Source: JBDTNQ01 sp039933635
GTDB lineage: Bacteria; Acidobacteriota; Vicinamibacteria; Vicinamibacterales; SCN-69-37
Direction: 5' to 3'
Length of the DNA stretch: 11,024 nt
Assembly (NCBI GenBank): GCA_039933635.1
Contig: JBDTNQ010000126.1
Location: forward strand, 1 to 11,024
In this document: in pieces, positions 6,225 through 11,024 of the stretch
Position numbering within the stretch: position 1 is the first letter of the stretch
Layout: each line of letters begins with the position of its first letter
Made by a program: the position numbers and the translations under genes
Notes under the pieces: generated by a model
What the model was told of the DNA's origin: nothing
Seen by the model: only the letters and a program-made list of their open reading frames with translations
Databases searched by the model: none

Positions 6225-7438
6225 CGCGCCGCCGGTGCAGCCGCCACACGGGCCAGCCGTCGCTCGACGCGATCGAACAGCGCCGCCGCCACGTCGCGCT
6301 TCGGCAACACCGGCATTGGCACCACCTCATCGGCCGTCACGAACGTGACCTGATTGGTGGGCACGTCGAATCCAGCGCCAGGTGCGGAGATGTCATTGGC
6401 GACGATCAGATCCGCGCGCTTCGTTAGCAGCTTGCGCCGCGCGGCGTCGACCGGATTGCCGGCCTGCGCGGCGAATCCCACAAGCACCGGCCGGTCGCTC
6501 GCGCCGCGGCGAGCGCCGAGGTCAGCCAGGATGTCCGGCGTGCGCTCGAGTGTCAGCGACAAGGCGCCGCCCTTTTCAATCTTTCCATCGACCATACCGC
6601 CGCTCGGCGTGTAATCGGCGACAGCGGCCGCCATGACGATGACATCCGCGCGATCCGCGCCGGCCATGACCGCGTTGTGCATCTCCGCGGCGCTGCGGAC
6701 GCGGACGAGATCCACACCGGCCGGCGGTTCAACGGTCGTCGGCCCAGCAATCAGCGTGACGTCCGCGCCACGCGCCAGCGCCTCTTCCGCGATCGCAAAT
6801 CCCATACGTCCGCTCGATCGGTTCCCCAGGAAACGCACGAGGTCGATGTCCTCGATCGTCGGTCCGGCCGTCACCAGGACTCGTACGCCCTTGAGCGACG
6901 CGCGGAGCTGAAGCAGTGCGTCGGCTGCGTCCACGATCGCTTCCGGCTCGGCGAGACGGCCCTTGCCAACCCAGCCACAGGCCAGGTATCCGTCGCCGGG
7001 TTCCACGAAACGCACGCCGCGACTCCGCAGCGCGGCGACGTTCGCCTGCACGGCCTCGTGTTCCCACATGTTCGTGTTCATGGCGGGCGCGATCAGCACC
7101 GGCGCCCGAGTGGCCAGATAGAGGGCCGACAGAAAATCATCCGCGATCCCGTTGGCGAACTTGCCAAGGCAATTGGCGGTGCCAGGGACCACGAGCAGCA
7201 GGTCCATGCTCGTCGCCAGCGCAATGTGCTCGATCTCGGCGTTCAGGCCCGGAGCGAACTGGCTGGTGATGACCGGCTCACGCGTGATGGCCTCGAACGT
7301 CAGCGCCCCGACGAAGCGTCTGGCCGTACGCGTCATGACCGCCTGGACGCGGTGCCCGCGCTTCTGCAGCAGACGCGCGACCTCGACGGCCTTGTACGCC
7401 CCGATGCCGCCCGTCACACCGAGCCCGACGAAGGTCAT
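6221..7438 (-). CDS. coaBC: Bifunctional phosphopantothenoylcysteine decarboxylase/phosphopantothenate-cysteine ligase CoaBC
   Basis: CoaBC performs two consecutive steps of coenzyme A synthesis: CoaB joins cysteine to 4'-phosphopantothenate after CTP activation, and the flavin-dependent CoaC decarboxylates the product. The 405 residues are typical. The CoaC half (about 1-180) shows the N-terminal GVTGGIGAYK, the catalytic-type His71 in EHIALA, PAMNTNMW (118-125), and the active-site Cys154 in LACGWVGKGRL. The CoaB half (about 184-395) has VTAGPTIEDIDLVRFLGNRSSGRMG (around 189-213), AAVADY (271-276), KIEK (286-289) in the lysine region that binds CTP phosphates, and ANDIS (347-351). The ATG at 7438 lies seven bases after the rpoZ stop, and the stop overlaps the udg ATG by four bases. 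Its place between rpoZ and the priA side of the cluster matches the conserved bacterial order. Confidence 0.97.
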   Translation of the reverse strand: MTFVGLGVTGGIGAYKAVEVARLLQKRGHRVQAVMTRTARRFVGALTFEAITREPVITSQFAPGLNAEIEHIALATSMDLLLVVPGTANCLGKFANGIADDFLSALYLATRAPVLIAPAMNTNMWEHEAVQANVAALRSRGVRFVEPGDGYLACGWVGKGRLAEPEAIVDAADALLQLRASLKGVRVLVTAGPTIEDIDLVRFLGNRSSGRMGFAIAEEALARGADVTLIAGPTTVEPPAGVDLVRVRSAAEMHNAVMAGADRADVIVMAAAVADYTPSGGMVDGKIEKGGALSLTLERTPDILADLGARRGASDRPVLVGFAAQAGNPVDAARRKLLTKRADLIVANDISAPGAGFDVPTNQVTFVTADEVVPMPVLPKRDVAAALFDRVERRLARVAAAPAAR

Positions 7439-7445
7439 GACGGGC

Positions 7446-7640
7446 CTACCCCTCGGTGGGAGGAGTGTCGACGCGGCCGATCGCGCCGCTCACGACTTCC
7501 TGAAGCGCGCGACGCGCGAGCTTCGGCGATCCTTCGACCTTCGGCACGCAGCCTTCGAGCAGCTGGCGCGAACGCGCGGCGGCAATCGTCACGAATTCGA
7601 ATGAGTTTCTCGGCCTCGATGTCGGCTTGGTCGTATCCAT
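7446..7640 (-). CDS. rpoZ: DNA-directed RNA polymerase omega subunit
   Basis: Omega is the small subunit that helps fold and attach beta-prime in RNA polymerase. The 64-residue product is short but carries the core pattern: FEFVTIAAARSRQLLEG (about 14-30), corresponding to the family's FELVLVAAKRARQL-like helix, then KLARRALQEVVSGAI, corresponding to the second helix before the C-terminal end. I chose the ATG at 7640 over an in-frame GTG nine codons upstream, because GAGGAG lies nine bases before the ATG. It sits between gmk (31-base gap) and coaBC (7-base gap), exactly where omega is found in many bacteria, which supports the call strongly despite the short length. E. coli omega is longer (about 90 residues); the missing part is the variable C-terminal tail. 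Confidence 0.9.
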   Translation of the reverse strand: MDTTKPTSRPRNSFEFVTIAAARSRQLLEGCVPKVEGSPKLARRALQEVVSGAIGRVDTPPTEG

Positions 7641-7649
7641 CTGACGTCT

Positions 7650-7655
7650 CTCCTC
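7650..7655 (-). promoter_or_regulatory. Shine-Dalgarno site deciding the rpoZ start
   Basis: The reverse strand reads GAGGAG here, nine bases before the ATG at 7640. The alternative GTG start at 7667 has no comparable site, so the shorter omega protein is preferred. Confidence 0.7.
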
Positions 7656-7671
7656 GACTACGGTCACTACC

Positions 7672-8304
7672 CTACGCCTTGAATGTCTGCAGAATCGGCT
7701 CGACCGTCGGGCGCCGCCGCTTCAGCGTGGCCCGATCGGCCGTGATGATGGCGTCGATCTCGGCCACGCACCGTTCCAGGCCGTCGTTGACCACCACGAA
7801 ATCATATTCGTCGACCGCGTCGATCTCGTTGCGTGCCGTCGCCAGGCGCCGGACGATGGACGTCTCGGGATCCTTGTTGCGTCCGCGCAACCGGGCGGCC
7901 AGCACGTCGAACGACGGCGGCAGGACGAAAATCGCAGCGGCCTCGGGCAACCGCGCGCGAACCTGCCGCGCGCCTTGCACGTCGATCACCAGAACCAGAT
8001 CGAGTCCGGTTGCCAGCAGCGCTTCGGTCTCCGCCCGGCTCGTGCCGTACAGGTTTCCGAAGATGTCGGCCCACTCGAGAAACGCGTCCTCACGGATCAT
8101 GTCCTCGAACTGCTGGCGACTGATGAAATTATAGTCGACGCCGTGGGTTTCCCCTGTCCGGGCCGCCCGGCTGGTGTACGACCGCGACCGTTCCAGACGG
8201 GGCGTCCGCTCCATCAACTTGTCGATGACGGTCGTTTTGCCGGTGCCAGAGGGCGCGGAGACGACCCACAGCTGGCCTCGAACGATGGGCGGGCTACTCG
8301 ACAT
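7672..8304 (-). CDS. gmk: Guanylate kinase
   Basis: The enzyme phosphorylates GMP to GDP with ATP, feeding GTP and (p)ppGpp pools. The 210-residue product matches the family length. The P-loop SAPSGTGKTT is at 16-25. The GMP-binding region runs RSYTSRAARTGETHGVDYNFIS (about 41-62) and FLEWADIFGNLYGTSR (75-90). IDVQGARQV (107-115) and the Arg-rich lid LRGRNKDPETSIVRRL (139-154) follow, with YDFVVVND (167-174) near the end. I chose the ATG at 8304, preceded by AAGGAG ten bases away, rather than a start 15 codons upstream inside yicC that adds a non-family extension. It overlaps the end of yicC by 11 bases. Pairing with yicC and rpoZ is a classic arrangement. All key residues appear intact. Confidence 0.97.
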   Translation of the reverse strand: MSSSPPIVRGQLWVVSAPSGTGKTTVIDKLMERTPRLERSRSYTSRAARTGETHGVDYNFISRQQFEDMIREDAFLEWADIFGNLYGTSRAETEALLATGLDLVLVIDVQGARQVRARLPEAAAIFVLPPSFDVLAARLRGRNKDPETSIVRRLATARNEIDAVDEYDFVVVNDGLERCVAEIDAIITADRATLKRRRPTVEPILQTFKA

Positions 8305-9187
8305 TCTGAACCTGCTCCTTAACCCGCTCCAGTTCGGCCTTGGCGGCAATCACGACCTCGGTGCCACGAGCGCCTTCGACTTTGGACCCGATCGTGTTCA
8401 CCTCGCGGTTCATTTCCTGCACCAGGAAATCCAGCTTCCGGCCGCAGGCCTCGGCTCCCTCAGCCAGGCTGCGCCAATGATCGAGGTGGCTGCGGAGGCG
8501 CACGATCTCTTCGTCCACGTCCGAACGCGCCACGAACCGGACGATCTCCTGGGCGACGGCCGCGGGATCCCCCTGGAGGTCCGGGGGCAGCGCGGTGACA
8601 CGCTCGCGGAGGCGCGTCTCCAGCCGCCTCTGGCCCTCCGCGGCCTCCGTCTCGAGGACCGAGACGAATCCGGCGAGCGTGGCCATACGCAGATCGAGGT
8701 CGACGTTCAGGTAGCGGCCTTCGGTGGCCCGCATCGTGATGAGCGCTTCCAGAGCGTCACCGACAACCGCATCGACGAGGTCGGTGAGCGTGCTTCCGAT
8801 GGGCGCGGCCGGATCGGCAGCCTTCGCTCGAATCTCGAGCACCTGCGGCATGCGCAGGACATCACCCGGCGTCAGCGGGCCGCTCACGATGCCGCGCGCC
8901 CGCGCCGCGTTGAGCGCCGCGGCCACTTGATCGAGCAGCGACTCGTCAATCACGACCTCGCGGGCCGGCGGGGTCGTGACCTCCGCCGAGATGCTGATCT
9001 CGACGCGGCCTCTGGTGAGCCGCTGCTGGGCCAGCGTGCGGACGCGGCCGTCGAGCCCCGCCAGCGCGTGGGGCATCTTGACGACGACGTCGAGAAACCT
9101 GTGGTTCACCGACTTGACGGTGACGTGCACCTGTTCGCCGTCGGCCTCCCGGCTGACGGCGGCAAATCCGGTCATCGAACGAATCAC
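8294..9187 (-). CDS. yicC: YicC/YloC family endoribonuclease
   Basis: YicC proteins are conserved, mostly gmk-linked endoribonucleases; the E. coli member is implicated in RNA decay. The 297 residues are the standard length. The canonical N-terminus MIRSMTGFA begins at a GTG codon (9187) and is followed by KSVNHRFLD (25-33) and GRVEISI (60-66). The C-terminal DUF1732 region is unmistakable: SDVDEEIVRLRSHLDHW (222-238), GRKLDFLVQEMNREVNTIGSK (249-269) and a final coiled-coil-like VVIAAKAELERVKEQVQNVE. The GTG overlaps the ABC exporter stop (GTGA). Its last bases supply the ribosome site for gmk, so translation of the two is probably coupled. The physiological RNA target is unknown. Confidence 0.96.
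   Translation of the reverse strand: MIRSMTGFAAVSREADGEQVHVTVKSVNHRFLDVVVKMPHALAGLDGRVRTLAQQRLTRGRVEISISAEVTTPPAREVVIDESLLDQVAAALNAARARGIVSGPLTPGDVLRMPQVLEIRAKAADPAAPIGSTLTDLVDAVVGDALEALITMRATEGRYLNVDLDLRMATLAGFVSVLETEAAEGQRRLETRLRERVTALPPDLQGDPAAVAQEIVRFVARSDVDEEIVRLRSHLDHWRSLAEGAEACGRKLDFLVQEMNREVNTIGSKVEGARGTEVVIAAKAELERVKEQVQNVE
8315..8320 (-). promoter_or_regulatory. Shine-Dalgarno site for gmk inside the end of yicC
   Basis: The reverse strand reads AAGGAG, ten bases before the gmk ATG at 8304 and within the last codons of yicC. It settles the gmk start and suggests that ribosomes finishing yicC help start gmk. Confidence 0.7.
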
Positions 9188-10983
9188 GATACGACCTCTT
9201 CTACCTGTATTTCGCGATCATCAATCGCCTGCAACGCGTAGAGCTTCGCGTAGACGCCGCCCTCGCGAACCATCAACTCGTCGTGCGTCCCGATCTCCGC
9301 GATGCGGCCCGCCTCGAGCGCAAGGATCATATCCGCTCGGCGCACCGTTGACAGCCGGTGCGCAATCACGAAGGTCGTGCGGTTGCGCATGAGGTTGAGG
9401 AGCGCATCCTGCACCAACTGCTCGGACTCCGCGTCGAGCGCCGACGTGGCCTCGTCGAGCACCAGCAGCGGACAGTCCTTCAGGATCGCGCGCGCGATGG
9501 CCAGCCGCTGGCGCTGCCCGCCCGACAGGCGCTGGCCGCGCTCGCCGATCGGCGTGTCGTAGCCGTTCGGCATCTGCGACACGAACTCGTGCGCGTGCGC
9601 CGCGCGCGCGGCCGTTTCGATCGCCTCACGCGACGCGCCCGGCGCCCCGTACGCGATGTTGTTGGCGATGGTGTCGTCGAAGAGCACCGTCTCCTGGGTC
9701 ACAAGTGCGATCTGCCCGCGCAGCGAAATCAGCGATACGTCCCGGATGTCCGTGCCATCGACGAGAATCGCGCCCTCCTTGACGTCGTAAAACCGCGGGA
9801 TCAGATTCGACATCGTCGTCTTCCCCGCACCGCTCAGGCCCACGATGGCGACGACCTGGCCTGAACGCACGGTGAACGACGCGTGGCGCAGCACGAAGTG
9901 GTTGGGCCGATCGTCGTAGGCAAAGCCGACATCACGAAACTCGACCGACGACTGCATCCGCGGCAAGCCTGGCGCGGACGCGAGCTCGTGGACCTCTGTG
10001 TTCTTCTGGAGCATGCCGTAGATGCGCTCAGCGGCCGCAATCGCCTGCTGGATGCTGGCGTTCACGCGGCTCAGCTTCTTGATCGGCATGTACATCATGA
10101 ACGCCGCGCCAAGGAACGACGCGAAGTCGCCGATCGTGATCGCCCCGGCCTGGATCTCCTTCTGGCCGTACCAGAGCGCGCCAATCGCCGCCAGGCCGCC
10201 GATGAGCTCCATCAGCGGCGGTAACGCCGACATCGCGCCCGTGATCTTCATGTTGGTGCGGTAGAAGCTCTGGGTCGCACGCGAGAACCGCGCCGCCTCC
10301 CGGCCTTCCGCGCCAAAGGCCTTCACGATGCGATGACCGGAGAACGCCTCGGACGCCAGATGGGTGAGATGCTCCAGCTCGAGCTGGCCTCGCCGCGTCG
10401 TCTGCCGGACGCGTTTACCCAGGCGCGCAAGTGGATAGGCGACAAGCGGGGCCGACGTGACCACGACCAGCGCCAGGCGCCAGTCCAACCAGAACAGCAG
10501 CACGGCATACGCGACGACCGTCAATGACTCGCGGGCCAGATCGGCGACGGTCTCGGAGACGACGTTCTGCACCTGGTTCACGTCGTTCGTGATCCGCGAC
10601 ACCAGCTGGCCGGTAGTGTTCTTCGCAAAGAACGCGGCCGATTGATCGAGAATGTGCCTGAACAGGCGGTTGCGCAGGTCGCGCACGACGCGCTGCCCCA
10701 CGTCGGCCATCAGGAAGCCCGACGCATACCCGCCGACGCCCTTCAGGACATACGCCAGCAGAATCAGGCCACCGACGATACCGACCGTCAGGTGAACACT
10801 GATTCGCCCGTGGGTGACGGTGAGGACGCCGGCCTGCAGAGGGGTCAGCCCATCGACGATGATCTTGATGAGGTACGCGAGCAGGCCGTTGCCGATGGCG
10901 TAGACCACCATCGCGAGGAGCGCCAGGATGAGGCGCCCGCGATAGATCCGGGCTTCGCGAAGGAGTTGACGGAGCTCGTTCAC
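9184..10983 (-). CDS. msbA: MsbA-like lipid A/phospholipid ABC exporter (fused membrane and ATPase domains)
   Basis: This 599-residue half-transporter has a six-helix membrane domain (about 15-325) followed by an ATPase domain (about 345-585). Family members dimerise in the inner membrane; MsbA flips lipid A-core. Motifs: VRDLRNRLFRHILDQSAAFFAKNTTGQLVSRITND (100-134, the typical first coupling region), Walker A GLSGAGKT (382-389), Q-loop Gln430, signature LSGGQ (486-490), Walker B LLVLDEATSALD (506-517) and H-loop His542. The GTG at 10983 gives a normal N-terminus, but the frame stays open upstream to the window edge, so a slightly earlier start is possible. The stop overlaps the yicC start. 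The substrate cannot be read from sequence: related exporters carry lipids, drugs or peptides. The MsbA label rests on overall resemblance and length; an exporter of this type is certain. Confidence 0.88.
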   Translation of the reverse strand: MNELRQLLREARIYRGRLILALLAMVVYAIGNGLLAYLIKIIVDGLTPLQAGVLTVTHGRISVHLTVGIVGGLILLAYVLKGVGGYASGFLMADVGQRVVRDLRNRLFRHILDQSAAFFAKNTTGQLVSRITNDVNQVQNVVSETVADLARESLTVVAYAVLLFWLDWRLALVVVTSAPLVAYPLARLGKRVRQTTRRGQLELEHLTHLASEAFSGHRIVKAFGAEGREAARFSRATQSFYRTNMKITGAMSALPPLMELIGGLAAIGALWYGQKEIQAGAITIGDFASFLGAAFMMYMPIKKLSRVNASIQQAIAAAERIYGMLQKNTEVHELASAPGLPRMQSSVEFRDVGFAYDDRPNHFVLRHASFTVRSGQVVAIVGLSGAGKTTMSNLIPRFYDVKEGAILVDGTDIRDVSLISLRGQIALVTQETVLFDDTIANNIAYGAPGASREAIETAARAAHAHEFVSQMPNGYDTPIGERGQRLSGGQRQRLAIARAILKDCPLLVLDEATSALDAESEQLVQDALLNLMRNRTTFVIAHRLSTVRRADMILALEAGRIAEIGTHDELMVREGGVYAKLYALQAIDDREIQVEEVVS

Positions 10984-11024
10984 GCGGCGCTCAACCGTCC
11001 CTGGAGGCCCCGTGCTCCGTCGCG
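10980..11024 (-). CDS. Possible 3' end of an upstream gene (fragment)
   Basis: One reverse-strand frame stays open from the window edge and ends at TGA (10982-10980), overlapping the exporter's GTG start as GTGA. The same four-base overlap occurs at two other junctions in the window, which makes a preceding gene in the same operon plausible. A second frame, ending at TGA 10993-10991, is equally open. With at most 14 residues visible the product cannot be named. Confidence 0.3.
   Translation of the reverse strand, partial: RDGARGLQGRLSAA

Noticed and set aside
6677..8134. Plus-strand open frame of 485 codons opposite coaBC, rpoZ and gmk
   Set aside because: It spans three clearly recognised reverse-strand genes and their junctions and has an Arg/His-rich, low-complexity composition typical of antisense frames in high-GC DNA.
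8572..8591. A sequence in yicC resembling the palindromic repeat with its loop removed (CCCCCTGGA then GGTCCGGGGG)
   Set aside because: It lacks the diagnostic TTCA/TGAA loop and the shared flank, and it encodes a stretch that aligns without a gap to the expected YicC length. GC-rich chance similarity is the simpler explanation.

Overview
The window is GC-rich, densely packed bacterial chromosome made almost entirely of housekeeping genes. A lipid A/phospholipid-type ABC exporter suggests a diderm (Gram-negative) host. Gene order and the style of short GC-rich palindromes embedded in genes suggest an Acidobacteriota-like (Vicinamibacteria-type) genome. That placement is inference from family knowledge and was not tested.

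Left part (1-3021): the GTPase Der runs leftward off the window edge from 1421. A 329-base intergenic region (1422-1750) separates it from a rightward pair, an HU/IHF-family DNA-bending protein and an M50 site-2 protease, which overlap by four bases (GTGA). The intergenic region holds two tandem hairpins, a repeated 8-mer, a good sigma70-type promoter for the HU gene, and a 7-bp inverted repeat lying across that promoter's -10 region.

Right part (11024-3038): a long leftward gene train runs msbA-like ABC exporter, yicC, gmk, rpoZ, coaBC, family-4 uracil-DNA glycosylase (udg), priA. Spacings run from a 26-base overlap to a 31-base gap, so it reads as one operon. The yicC-gmk-rpoZ-coaBC-priA order is a known conserved bacterial cluster covering RNA turnover, GMP phosphorylation, the RNA polymerase omega subunit, coenzyme A synthesis and replication restart. 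Here udg sits between coaBC and priA, and an envelope-lipid exporter sits at the front. priA converges on the protease gene with only 16 bases between the stops.

The most unusual content is inside genes. A short palindromic repeat with 10-bp arms and a TTCA/TGAA loop occurs three times, once in priA and twice in udg, always in frame and always in a variable linker outside the catalytic domains. The same linkers carry a second perfect 10-bp hairpin (udg) and a degenerate Pro-Glu-Pro-Asn/Gln repeat whose non-coding strand has seven G-runs able to form a G-quadruplex (priA). No defence island, insertion sequence, CRISPR array, tRNA or rRNA was seen.
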